23,350 nt of DNA from Actinomycetes bacterium (lineage in GTDB: Bacteria > Actinomycetota > Actinomycetes > Actinomycetales > Cellulomonadaceae), in contig JAJYTJ010000049.1 in NCBI GenBank assembly GCA_021793115.1, positions 1 through 23,350 on the forward strand. The letters are read 5' to 3'. The notes under the pieces were generated by a model. The model ran no database searches and was not told the DNA's origin. It saw only the letters and a program-made list of their open reading frames with translations. The position numbers and the translations under genes were made by a program. This document shows, in pieces, positions 15,222 to 22,470 of this stretch. How positions within the stretch are numbered: the stretch's first letter is position 1; every line of letters starts with the position of its first letter.

Positions 15222-15905
15222 ATGACGCAGCGGTCCCTCGGTCAGCTGGTCCTCGGCACGGTCGTCCTCCTCGCCGGGGCGGTGCTCCTGCTCGACCGGC
15301 TCGACGTGGTTGCCGCCGGGAGTGTGTGGGCGGCGTTCTGGCCGCTCCTGCTCGCGGCGCTCGGGCTGGCCGCGCTCCTCGTCGTGCCCCGCGCCTGGGT
15401 GGGGCCGGTGCTGCTCGTCGCCTTCGGCGTGTACTGGCTGCTGGAGACCGTGGACGTGGTGCACGTGGGCGCGGGGACGTACGTGCTGCCCGTGGCGATC
15501 ATCGTGCTCGGCCTGTCGATCCTCGTCGCCTCGACCACCCACGCGGAGGAGGCGGACCGCGTCACGAGCCTCGTCCTCTTCTGGGGCGCCCACCGGCGGT
15601 GCGTGTCGCAGCGCTTCCGCTCCGCCGGGCTGACGTCCATCCTCGGCGGCATCACGCTCGACCTGCGGGCGGCGAGCTTCACCGGCACGGCCCGCGTCGA
15701 CGCGTTCGCGCTGCTGGGAGGCGTGGACATCAAGGTGCCACCGACCTGGCGCGTGCGGGTCACGGGCCTGCCGGCCTTCGGTGGCTGGACCGACAAGACG
15801 GCCCCGACCGCCGCTCCCGACGCGCCCGTGCTCGACGTGCACGTCGTCTCGGTCTTCGGTGGCGTGACGATCAAGCCGGGGAGCTACCCGGGCTATCCCG
15901 GCTGA
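15222..15905 (+). CDS. LiaF-like membrane protein (cell-envelope stress type)
   Basis: A 227-residue protein with about four hydrophobic segments in the first 110 residues (LVLGTVVLLAGAVLLL, VWAAFWPLLLAALGLAALLVV, VGPVLLVAFGVYWLL, YVLPVAIIVLGLSILVAS, DUF5668-like) and a C-terminal beta-rich domain with repeated glycine turns: LTSILGGITLDLR, DAFALLGGVDIKVP, VSVFGGVTIKPGS. This is the toast-rack/LiaF C-terminal fold seen in proteins that modulate LiaRS-type envelope-stress signalling. No LiaRS pair is adjacent; the neighbours are a TetR gene and a protein of unknown function. Its role in cell-wall antibiotic response is a family-level inference. Confidence 0.85.
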   Translation: MTQRSLGQLVLGTVVLLAGAVLLLDRLDVVAAGSVWAAFWPLLLAALGLAALLVVPRAWVGPVLLVAFGVYWLLETVDVVHVGAGTYVLPVAIIVLGLSILVASTTHAEEADRVTSLVLFWGAHRRCVSQRFRSAGLTSILGGITLDLRAASFTGTARVDAFALLGGVDIKVPPTWRVRVTGLPAFGGWTDKTAPTAAPDAPVLDVHVVSVFGGVTIKPGSYPGYPG

Positions 15906-15973
15906 CGGCCCGACCCAGCGCCTGTCCGCGGCGGCGGTGATGACCGCGCCGCAGCAGCGGGCCGCGGCCCGGG

Positions 15974-17296
15974 CTACAGCAGCGGCGCGATGGGCCCGAC
16001 GACGAGGGGTGGGCCGAGCGGGCCGGTACCGAGCACGTCGTCGACGAACCGACGGCCGACGCGCACGCCCTCGACCCCGGCGTCCCAGGCGTCGACGACC
16101 ACCGCGGGGAACGTCTGCCGGGGGCCGGGAAGGTCGGCCGGGTCGCGCTCGATGTAGGTCGTCGCCGCGCGCACGGCGCCCGACGAGCGGACGAGCTCGC
16201 GCGCCCGGAACCGGGCGTCGCCGGCCTCGCCGGGGCACGACTCGGTGCGGCGTCGCCCGTCGCCGTCGATGAGCAGCACGAACACCTCACGGTCGAAGGC
16301 CCCCGTCTCGCGCAGCAGCACCATCGCGTGCTCGAGGGCGTCGAGCGCGAGGTCGTCGAGCGGCGTCTCCGGCAGCACGGGCGCCGGTGCGGAGGCGGGC
16401 GCGGGCGACGTGGCCGTCGACGTGCCCGGCACGGGAGACGGGTCCGCGGGGCTCTGGTCCACGAACGCGGTCCGCGCCGTGAGCGCGCCCGAGGTGGGCT
16501 CGGCAGCGGCGGGTGCCCCGGCGGTCGGCTCCGGAATCTGCGCGGTCGGGGACGGGTCTTCGGCCGGCACCGGCGCCAGCGGCACCGCGGAGGTGCGCGC
16601 GAACACGTCGGCGATCCGCCCGCGGGACGGATGGTCCGGCGCGGTCAGGTGCGGCGCGTCAGGCACGGGGGCGGCGGCCGCGCGCGTGGGCAGGGCGGGC
16701 ACGGACAGGCCCGTGGTGGCCGGCTCGTACGGGACCTCGGCGTGGTCGACCGGCCGGGAGGGCAGCGGCGCGGTGACGACCGTCTCGCGGTGGGCCGCCG
16801 AGGGCTCGCCGGCCGGATCCGGCCGCTCGACGGCGACCGGGGCGTCGTCCGGCGCCGGGCGCTGCTGCGGCACGGCGGCGCCCGAGAGGTGGGCTGCGGC
16901 CCGCGACAGGTAGTCGACCACCCAGCCGCGGGCGCGCGCGTCCCAGCGATCATGCGCGTCCAGGAACGGCACCACGGGCGACTGCGGCCGCGCCGACGAG
17001 GCCACGCCGAGGGTCGGGCCGGAGGGGCCCGGCCAGACGGCCCAGCGCGCCCCGGCCACGTGGACGGCGAGCAGGTCGCCGAGCGCGGTGGCCACCGCCT
17101 CGACGAACCCTGCGGGCGCGGGGCCGCCGTGGGTCGTCACCATCGAGTCCCACAGCCAGGAGATGGCGCGCGGATCCGTCCGGTCGCACGCGGAGGCGAG
17201 CACCGCTCGCAGCCGATCGAGGTCGGCCGTCTCCTGGTACGTGAGCTCGCGGGCGGTGACGGAGACGGCCTGGCTCCACGCGGAGACCTCGATCAT
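15974..17296 (-). CDS. Protein of unknown function with Pro/Ala-rich linker
   Basis: A 440-residue protein in three parts. Residues 1-140 form an alpha/beta domain that resembles DUF3806-like proteins (WAVWPGPSGPTLGVA, then PVVPFLDAHDRWD), a weak recognition. Residues 140-325 are a low-complexity linker rich in Pro, Ala, Thr and Glu. Residues 330-440 form a second compact domain (AMVLLRETGAFDREVFVLLIDGDGRRR, in motifs FVLLIDGDG, TYIERDP and VVDAWDAG). There is no signal peptide or membrane segment, so it is probably cytoplasmic. ATG 17296 is chosen because homology-like sequence begins there. GTG 17371 would add 25 residues and has GAGGGG directly against it, so it cannot be excluded. The gene is divergent from the VanY gene with a short shared promoter gap. 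Confidence 0.75.
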   Translation of the reverse strand: MIEVSAWSQAVSVTARELTYQETADLDRLRAVLASACDRTDPRAISWLWDSMVTTHGGPAPAGFVEAVATALGDLLAVHVAGARWAVWPGPSGPTLGVASSARPQSPVVPFLDAHDRWDARARGWVVDYLSRAAAHLSGAAVPQQRPAPDDAPVAVERPDPAGEPSAAHRETVVTAPLPSRPVDHAEVPYEPATTGLSVPALPTRAAAAPVPDAPHLTAPDHPSRGRIADVFARTSAVPLAPVPAEDPSPTAQIPEPTAGAPAAAEPTSGALTARTAFVDQSPADPSPVPGTSTATSPAPASAPAPVLPETPLDDLALDALEHAMVLLRETGAFDREVFVLLIDGDGRRRTESCPGEAGDARFRARELVRSSGAVRAATTYIERDPADLPGPRQTFPAVVVDAWDAGVEGVRVGRRFVDDVLGTGPLGPPLVVGPIAPLL

Positions 17297-17361
17297 GCCG
17301 TGGGCATCGTCGCGCTCGCGCCCCGGCTTGAGTGCGGGTACCTCAGGTTTCGCCCGTCCGG

Positions 17362-17390
17362 GTGACTTCACCCCTCGCCGTGCCTACCCT
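17362..17390 (+). promoter_or_regulatory. Promoter of the VanY-type gene
   Basis: GTGACT (17362-17367), a 17-base spacer and TACCCT (17385-17390). The ATG is 34 bases beyond the -10 and has GGAG five bases upstream, so this transcript has a leader. Confidence 0.5.
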
Positions 17391-17423
17391 GGCGGGCAGC
17401 GTCCGTCGTCCCCCGGAGCCCGC

Positions 17424-18422
17424 ATGCGCCGTCCTCTCGTCGTGACCGCCGTCGTGACGGTGGCGTTCCTCGCCGGCAGCGGGGCGGCGTGGGGCTGGCA
17501 GGCGCGGTCCGAGTCCGCGGCCGCCGCCGCCAGCCAGGAGCGGGTGGCCACCGCGCTCGCCGCGGGCCGGCAGGACGAGCTGGCGGTGACCGGGCTCGCA
17601 GACAGGTCCGCCACGCTCGTCGGGCGCGACCTCCTCGACGGGTCGCTCTCGGGCCTCTCCCAGTCGCTCCCGGGCGCGCAGGCCACGCTGGACGCGAGTG
17701 CCGGGCGGGTGGCCGACGACGCCGTGCGGGAGCAGCTCGCGGCGGCGATCGCGCAGGCCCAGGAGGCCCTGGCGGGCCGCACCGCGCCCGCAGCGGTGGA
17801 CACCCTCGCGGACCGCGTGGCGACCGCGTCCGCCGCCGTCGTCGCGGCCCAGCACGAGTGGGAGGCCGCCCGGGCCGCGGCCGCCGCGGCAGCCGCGCGG
17901 GCCCTCGCGACCGCACGTGCCTCTCCCGCGGCGTCCGCCCCGACCACGCCCGACCCGGCGGACTCCTGCCGGACGACGTACGGCGGCCCGGCCTTCTACA
18001 CGTCCGTGCCCGCGGCCGACGGCGACCCGACGGTGAACGGTCACCTCCCGGCTTCGGTGATGACCCCGGTCTCCTGGGCGACCGACTCCCGCGGCAACGG
18101 CTACTGGCTGGTCACGCCCGCCACGGCCGCGCTGGAGCAGCTCGACGCCGCGTTCCGGGCGGAGTTCGGGCACCACCTCGACATCGACCTCGCCTACCGG
18201 GACCTCGCGACCCAGGAGGCGATGTACGCGGCGCTGGGACCGAACGTGGCAGCGCGCCCCGGCACGTCGAACCACGGCTGGGGCATCGCCATCGACGTCC
18301 CCGAGCTGCCCTGCGAGTACGGCCTGCACACGCCGCAGCGCGACTGGCTCGTGGCCCACGGGCCGACGTGGCACTGGGTCCCGAACCCGTACGAGTACTG
18401 GCACTTCGACTACCAGCCCTGA
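17424..18422 (+). CDS. VanY-type D-alanyl-D-alanine carboxypeptidase
   Basis: A 332-residue exported zinc peptidase that would trim D-Ala from peptidoglycan stems. It has one N-terminal hydrophobic segment (residues 5-23), acting as anchor or signal, then an Ala-rich helical, coiled-coil-prone stalk (about 30-165) and the catalytic domain at 185-332. Conserved residues: AYRDLATQ near the active site, zinc ligands His284 and Asp291 in SNHGWGIAIDVP, the general base region EYWHFDY with Glu324 and ligand His327. All expected catalytic residues are present. It is a single gene with its own promoter and no vanHAX-like neighbours, so it is a cell-wall maintenance enzyme more than a resistance determinant. 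Confidence 0.92.
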   Translation: MRRPLVVTAVVTVAFLAGSGAAWGWQARSESAAAAASQERVATALAAGRQDELAVTGLADRSATLVGRDLLDGSLSGLSQSLPGAQATLDASAGRVADDAVREQLAAAIAQAQEALAGRTAPAAVDTLADRVATASAAVVAAQHEWEAARAAAAAAAARALATARASPAASAPTTPDPADSCRTTYGGPAFYTSVPAADGDPTVNGHLPASVMTPVSWATDSRGNGYWLVTPATAALEQLDAAFRAEFGHHLDIDLAYRDLATQEAMYAALGPNVAARPGTSNHGWGIAIDVPELPCEYGLHTPQRDWLVAHGPTWHWVPNPYEYWHFDYQP

Positions 18423-18480
18423 CCGGCGGTCCGGCGGTCCGACCGGGCGGCCGGCGACGCTGTGCGGTGTCGGCGGGCGT

Positions 18481-18514
18481 GGGCGCGGGTGACGGGCGCG
18501 GGTGACGGGCGCGG
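18481..18514. repeat. 13-base tandem repeat, about 2.6 units
   Basis: GGGCGCGGGTGAC at 18481 and 18494, then GGGCGCGG at 18507. It lies between the convergent VanY and LigD-type genes, a 131-base gap with no other visible feature. Confidence 0.8.
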
Positions 18515-18553
18515 CCGGTGCGACGGACGGCGGTGGGTAGGCGACGACCGGTC

Positions 18554-19621
18554 TCAGTCGGCCTTGCGGGCCCGGCTGGGCTGCACCCGCGGTGGCTCGC
18601 CCGGCATCTTCGGGTACTCGGGAGGGTAGGGCAGGTCGCCCGCGCCGTCGTCGCGCTCCTGGCGCGCGGCCAGCTCCAGCGCGGACTCCAACGAGTACCG
18701 GGGGGTGCCGCCGGCGACGAGCGGGGCGAACAGGTCGCCCACCGCCGCGAACCGCCCCGGCAGGGACGTGACGTCGAAGTCGTCGGGCTCCACCTGCGGC
18801 ACCTCGTCCCACGTGAGGGGGGCAGAGACCGTGGCGCGGGCGTTGGCGCGGACCGAGTACGCCGAGGCGATGGTCCGGTCGCGCGCCATCTGGTTGTAGT
18901 CGACGAAGATCGTCGAGCCGCGCTCCTCCTTCCACCACTTCGTCGTGACGCGGCCCGGCAGGCGGCGCTCCAGCTCGCGGCCCAGCGCGATCGTCGCGCG
19001 GCGCGCCTCCGTGAACGTCCACCGCGGCTCGATCGGCACGAACACGTGCAGGCCGCGGCCGCCGGACGTCTTGGGCCACCCGGTCAGGCCGTGCTCGGCG
19101 AGCAGCTCGCGCAGATGGGGCGCCACGAACGCCGCGTCGGCGTACGACGTGCCCGGCTGCGGGTCGAGGTCGATCCGCAGCTGGTCCGGGTGCTCGACGT
19201 CGTCCCGCGTCACGGGCCACGGGTGGAACGTCAGCGTGCCGAGGTTCGCCGCCCACGCGACCACCGCGAGCTCCGTCGGCGCGACCTCGTCGGCCACACG
19301 GCCGCTGGGGAACGCGATGCGCGCCGTCCGGACGTAGTCCGGCGCACCCGCCGGCACGCGCTTCTGGTAGAACGCGTCGCCCTTCGGGTCCGCGCGCGTG
19401 GCGCGCCTGGCCTCGGGGAAGTACCCGCGCGGCCAGCGCTCCAGCGTCGTCGGCCGGTGCAGCAGGGCGGCGAGGATGCCGTCGCCCACGGCGACGAAGT
19501 AGCGGACGACGTCGAGCTTGGTCAGCCCGCGGTCGGCGAAGTAGACGCGGTCCGGGCTCGACACCCGGACCATGCGACCACCGACCTCGAGCTCCACCGC
19601 GGGCTCGTCGCGCGCTGCCAC
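18554..19621 (-). CDS. Stand-alone LigD-type polymerase/primase domain protein
   Basis: A 355-residue protein of the LigD PolDom family (archaeo-eukaryotic primase fold), the activity that fills gaps with ribo- or deoxynucleotides in non-homologous end joining. Motifs: LTKLDVVRYF, catalytic RIDLDPQPG with Asp151/Asp153, TSGGRGLHVFVPI (nucleotide-binding), and STIFVDYNQMARDRT with the third acidic residue, followed by AYSVRA. No ligase or phosphoesterase domain is fused, and no ku gene is in the window, so partners must be elsewhere. The start is GTG 19621, supported by a -10 box 6 bases upstream (leaderless). The C-terminal 40 residues are Pro-rich and basic. Confidence 0.92.
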   Translation of the reverse strand: MAARDEPAVELEVGGRMVRVSSPDRVYFADRGLTKLDVVRYFVAVGDGILAALLHRPTTLERWPRGYFPEARRATRADPKGDAFYQKRVPAGAPDYVRTARIAFPSGRVADEVAPTELAVVAWAANLGTLTFHPWPVTRDDVEHPDQLRIDLDPQPGTSYADAAFVAPHLRELLAEHGLTGWPKTSGGRGLHVFVPIEPRWTFTEARRATIALGRELERRLPGRVTTKWWKEERGSTIFVDYNQMARDRTIASAYSVRANARATVSAPLTWDEVPQVEPDDFDVTSLPGRFAAVGDLFAPLVAGGTPRYSLESALELAARQERDDGAGDLPYPPEYPKMPGEPPRVQPSRARKAD

Positions 19622-19627
19622 GCCCTC

Positions 19628-19633
19628 ACGCTA
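19628..19633 (-). promoter_or_regulatory. -10 box placed for leaderless transcription of the LigD-type gene
   Basis: On the minus strand TAGCGT ends 6 bases (GAGGGC) before GTG 19621. GAGGG could also be read as a Shine-Dalgarno, but it touches the start codon. Confidence 0.5.
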
Positions 19634-19705
19634 CGGGCGCGCGCTCACGGCGGCGAGAGCAGGCCGCGCTGGTGCGCCACGGACACGGCCTCGGCCCGGC
19701 CGGAG

Positions 19706-19927
19706 TCACCGCGCTACGTGCCACGCCCCCGGTCCTCGCAGCCGCCACCCACGCAGCACGGACGTCATGCCGTGGTGGCGGGGGGCGGTGGGGATCGGAG
19801 CCTGGGTGGCGCGCGCGTGGGCGGCGCGGCGTTCGTAGGCTGCACGACGAGCGGCGAAGGAGCGTCCGGCGCGCTCGCGGCGGTAGGCAACCTCGGCCTC
19901 GAGGGCGGGGCCCTGGGTCTCGATCAT
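19706..19927 (-). CDS. Small basic protein of unknown function
   Basis: A 73-codon ORF (MIETQGPALEAEVAYRRERA start) with actinobacterial codon use, an Arg/Ala-rich amphipathic helix in the middle (FAARRAAYERRAAHAR) and no signal or membrane segment. Net charge is strongly positive, so binding to nucleic acid or membrane is possible. It is preceded by a plausible promoter at 19992-20020 and a purine-rich GGAAGG at rather long spacing. I do not recognise a family. It could be non-coding, but the promoter and codon pattern favour a gene. Confidence 0.5.
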   Translation of the reverse strand: MIETQGPALEAEVAYRRERAGRSFAARRAAYERRAAHARATQAPIPTAPRHHGMTSVLRGWRLRGPGAWHVAR

Positions 19928-19936
19928 CGTTGATCG
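19921..19936. repeat. Palindrome covering the small gene's start codon
   Basis: CGATCA-TCGT-TGATCG; the minus-strand ATG (19927-19925) lies at the arm-loop boundary. It could be an operator or an RNA hairpin hiding the start. Confidence 0.45.
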
Positions 19937-19959
19937 TGCCTTCCCTTGTGGGGTTCGTG

Positions 19960-19989
19960 GCGTAGGGATCGTCGTGGGATCCACTACGC
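19960..19989 (-). other. Hairpin in the leader of the small gene
   Basis: GCGTAGGGATC (19960-19970) pairs with GATCCACTACGC (19978-19989) with a single bulged base around a 7-base loop. It lies just downstream of the predicted minus-strand start site (about 19985), so it would form at the very 5' end of that RNA. Confidence 0.45.
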
Positions 19990-19991
19990 AT

Positions 19992-20020
19992 GTTCTATCG
20001 GAACCGGCGGTGCTTGTCAT
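19992..20020 (-). promoter_or_regulatory. Candidate promoter of the small basic gene
   Basis: On the minus strand ATGACA (20020-20015, five of six to TTGACA), exactly 17 bases, then TAGAAC (19997-19992). It is the best -35/-10 pair in the window and lies in the segment of lowest GC. Confidence 0.5.
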
Positions 20021-20124
20021 GAGCAAAACGTCCCTACGGTGCTGTCGGCGGGTGATGTCTCCACGGTCGTCGTGGGGGCGGCTCGCGCGCATCGGCAGAT
20101 CGCCGGATCTCGTCCCCGTGCCAC

Positions 20125-20174
20125 CCCCTGAGGTGGCGTGAGGGGCCTCAGGGGAGAACCCGGGGGAGCCCCCG
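20125..20174. repeat. Two adjacent inverted repeats upstream of the PspC gene
   Basis: CCCCTGAGG (20125-20133) and CCTCAGGGG (20146-20154) form a perfect 9-bp stem with a 12-base loop. A few bases later CGGGGG-AG-CCCCCG (20161-20174) is a second dyad. An alternative stem CCACC/GGTGG (20121-20125 with 20132-20136) would compete with the first. Apart from these, 20021-20210 shows no convincing gene. Confidence 0.55.
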
Positions 20175-20210
20175 ATGCGGCGCCCTCGGCCGGAGGCGAC
20201 GCTGGGACCC

Positions 20211-20453
20211 ATGGACGCCTTCGCTCGTCAGGGACTCGTCAGACCCCGTCACGGCCGTGTCGTCGCCGGGGTGTGCGCCGGGCTGGCGCGGCGCCTCGGG
20301 CTGGGCCCGTGGCTGACGCGCCTGCTCTTCCTCCTGGTCAACCTGCTGATCCCGGGCAGCTTCCTCATCGTCTACGTGGTGCTGTGGGTGCTCATGCCCG
20401 CCGAGGTCGAGGACTGGCGGCGACCCGAGGGGGGATATCACCCGGGCGCATGA
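20211..20453 (+). CDS. PspC-domain small membrane protein
   Basis: An 80-residue protein that is nearly all PspC domain: GLVRPRHGRVVAGVCAGLARRLGLGP (motifs RPRHGRVVAGV and LARRLGL), then one or two membrane segments (LTRLLFLLVNLLIPGSFLIVYVVLWVLMP; hydrophobic 35-63). PspC proteins act at the inner membrane in phage-shock or envelope-stress responses. ATG 20211 gives the usual N-terminus. ATG 20175 (92 aa) has GGGGGAG at good spacing but lies beside a G/C palindrome; I cannot exclude it. It is followed after 46 bases by a degenerate ATPase gene on the same strand. Confidence 0.85.
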   Translation: MDAFARQGLVRPRHGRVVAGVCAGLARRLGLGPWLTRLLFLLVNLLIPGSFLIVYVVLWVLMPAEVEDWRRPEGGYHPGA

Positions 20454-20499
20454 CATCGCGCGCCCTGCGGAATCGGGCATCGTCGGGCACCCTGTTCCG

Positions 20500-20913
20500 G
20501 TGGGCGAGGTCCGGCACCTGTCGAGTGCTCGCAGCGCGCGGGCGCGCGGTGCGGAGCACGAGCTCTCGCTGCCCGCCGAGCCGGGCGCCGCGCGGATCGT
20601 GCGGCACTGGGTGATGCGCGTGGTGGCGGCCGCCGGCGTGGGCGGCGCGCTCAACCAGCTCGTCGAGGTGCTCACGGCCGAGCTCGTCTCGGAGGCGGTC
20701 CGCACCGGGACGCCCGACGACGAGGTCGCCGTGCGGCTCCAGGTCGACGACGACGCGGTGCACGTCACCGTGACGGGTCCCGCGCTGGCGGCGCTCGCCC
20801 CGTCGAACGCCACGAGCCTCGCGCTGGTCGAGGTGCTGTCCAACGCGTGGGGCAGCAGCCGGGGCCGCGACGGCCAGCGGACGGTCTGGTTCGACGTCGC
20901 GACCGCGGGCTGA
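20500..20913 (+). CDS. RsbW-like (anti-sigma/serine kinase type) ATPase-fold protein, degenerate
   Basis: A 137-residue GHKL-ATPase-like protein resembling the actinobacterial RsbW/HATPase_c_2 proteins: a helix with LNQLVEVLTAELVSEAVRTG (motif ELVSEAV, 61-67), strands EVAVRLQVDDDAVHVTVTG, and the typical ending LVEVLSNAWGSSRGRDGQRTVWFDV (motif NAWG...TVWFDV). Two features are wrong for an active ATPase: the N-box asparagine is Glu65, and there is no D-x-G-x-G loop where VTGPALAALAP stands. It is probably a binding or scaffold protein that has lost ATP binding. GTG 20500 has CACCCT six bases upstream, one base from the leaderless TANNNT pattern. Family call moderate, loss of motifs directly visible. 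Confidence 0.75.
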   Translation: MGEVRHLSSARSARARGAEHELSLPAEPGAARIVRHWVMRVVAAAGVGGALNQLVEVLTAELVSEAVRTGTPDDEVAVRLQVDDDAVHVTVTGPALAALAPSNATSLALVEVLSNAWGSSRGRDGQRTVWFDVATAG

Positions 20914-21025
20914 GGCCGCCCCACCTGCGAGCCCTCGGCGCGCCGGGACTGCCCCGACGTAGTTTCATTCGGTACGAGGCGTGACGACTCCGCTCGTGCC
21001 GGAGACGACGAAGGGCAGGGCTTCC

Positions 21026-22330
21026 ATGACGGACGTCGAGGCAGCGGGGGGCGGCACCGTCGCAGCGGGGCGGGTGCCGGCGATCACGGCCGAGGTCCGT
21101 GCGGACGGGACGGGCGAGCTGCGCATCGACGGCGTGGTGCAGACGATCGCCGGCGCCGACCTCGCCGAGGTCGGCGCCGAGGTGACGAGCCGCGTGGCCG
21201 CGGTCGCCGCACGCCTGGACGCGGCCGTGTCCCTGCAGGTGCGCGATCCCGACGGCCTGTGGGCCCTTGTCGTCCACCCCGACGGGCGCGTGGACCAGGC
21301 GCCCCCCGCGGGGCAGTCCGTACCGGAGCCGGTCGGCACGGCGGCGCGTGCCGCGGCCCCGGAGGTCACCCGCGCCACGACGCCGGGCGCGGGGGCGCCG
21401 CTGCCCACCCTCGAGGACCTCGTCACCACCCGGCGCGCCGAGCGCCGGGAACCGGCGCACCGGGGGTGGCGCCACGGCGTCGCGGTGGTGACGTTCGGCG
21501 GCGTGCGGCCCGGGCCCGGCCGCGCCGAGCGGCGGGAGCGCGCCGCGGTCCGCTCGGTGCGACGGCCGCTGGACGGGCCGCGCACCGTCGTCGTCGTCAA
21601 CCCCAAGGGCGGCGCGCACAAGACGACGGCCACGATGCTGCTGGCCGCGACGTTCGGGCTGCAGCGCGGCGGCTACACGCTCGCGTGGGACAACAACGAG
21701 ACGCACGGCACGCTCGGCTGGCGCGCCGCGGCGCTGCACGACCGCACCGCGGTGGACCTGCTGCGCTCGATGCCGTCGCTGGCCGTGCGGGGGACCGTGC
21801 GGATCGGCGACCTCGACGGGTTCGTCCGCACGCAGCCGACCGAGCAGTTCGACGTGCTCGCGTCGGACGAGGACGCCGCCTCGGCCGCGTCGATCGACGC
21901 CGAGTCGTTCCGCAACCTGCACCGGCTGCTGTCGCAGTTCTACCGGGTGCTCATCATCGACACGGGCAACAACATGCGGGCCTCCAACTGGCGTGCGGCC
22001 ATCGACGCGGCCGACCAGCTCGTCGTCGTGAGCACGGTGCGCGAGGACACCGGGCAGTCGGCGGCGTGGGCGCTCGACGCGCTGCGCGCCGCCGGCCACG
22101 AGGACGCGGTGCGCCGTGCCGTGACGATCCTGTCGGACGCGGCGCCGAAGGTCGACAAGGAGCTGCGCAAGCGGCTGCGGACGCACTTCGGCGCGCTGAC
22201 CAGGACCGTCGTCGAGGTGCCGTACGAGCCGGAGCTCGTCGGCGGCGGGCGGATCGACTACCGCACGCTGCGGCCCGCGACGCGCGCGGCGTGGTTGCAG
22301 GCGACCGCGGCCGTGGCCGAGGGGCTGTAG
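21026..22330 (+). CDS. ParA/MinD-like ATPase (actinobacterial type VII secretion-associated style)
   Basis: A 434-residue protein. The first 185 residues are family-specific: a small N-terminal domain, a Pro/Ala linker, then RGWRHGVAVVTFGG and RPGPGRAERRER just before the ATPase, a layout seen in actinobacterial MinD-like proteins associated with type VII secretion. The deviant Walker A is NPKGGAHKTT (192-201; signature Lys194, Lys199; AH replaces the usual VG). Walker A' is LAWDNNETHGTLG (Asp222), Walker B RVLIIDTG. The motif WDNNETHGTLGW marks a distinct actinobacterial subgroup. No esx, ecc or parB gene is in the window. ATG 21026 is chosen for AAGGGCAGGG five bases upstream; GTG 20981 is an alternative (+15 aa). 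TAGTTT (20960-20965) is a possible -10. Confidence 0.85.
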   Translation: MTDVEAAGGGTVAAGRVPAITAEVRADGTGELRIDGVVQTIAGADLAEVGAEVTSRVAAVAARLDAAVSLQVRDPDGLWALVVHPDGRVDQAPPAGQSVPEPVGTAARAAAPEVTRATTPGAGAPLPTLEDLVTTRRAERREPAHRGWRHGVAVVTFGGVRPGPGRAERRERAAVRSVRRPLDGPRTVVVVNPKGGAHKTTATMLLAATFGLQRGGYTLAWDNNETHGTLGWRAAALHDRTAVDLLRSMPSLAVRGTVRIGDLDGFVRTQPTEQFDVLASDEDAASAASIDAESFRNLHRLLSQFYRVLIIDTGNNMRASNWRAAIDAADQLVVVSTVREDTGQSAAWALDALRAAGHEDAVRRAVTILSDAAPKVDKELRKRLRTHFGALTRTVVEVPYEPELVGGGRIDYRTLRPATRAAWLQATAAVAEGL

Positions 22331-22470
22331 CCCCCGGGCGGCCCGGCCGGCGGCCCGTCCCCGCGCCGGCGTCCGCGTGGCGCTCCGCAGTCCGACGCAG
22401 GGCCGATGCAAGATCCGGCGCCGCCGCGACACAGTGGGGATGACGAGGCCGCGCGAGGTGGGGAGCTGAC

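Noticed and set aside
19946..20131. A 61-codon + strand frame in the structured region before the PspC gene
   Set aside because: GTG start without ribosome-binding site, composition unlike neighbouring genes, and it runs through hairpins that fit a minus-strand leader better.
20936..20945. CGGCGCGCCG palindrome upstream of the ParA-like gene
   Set aside because: Short all-G/C palindromes are expected by chance at this GC content, and nothing else supports a function.
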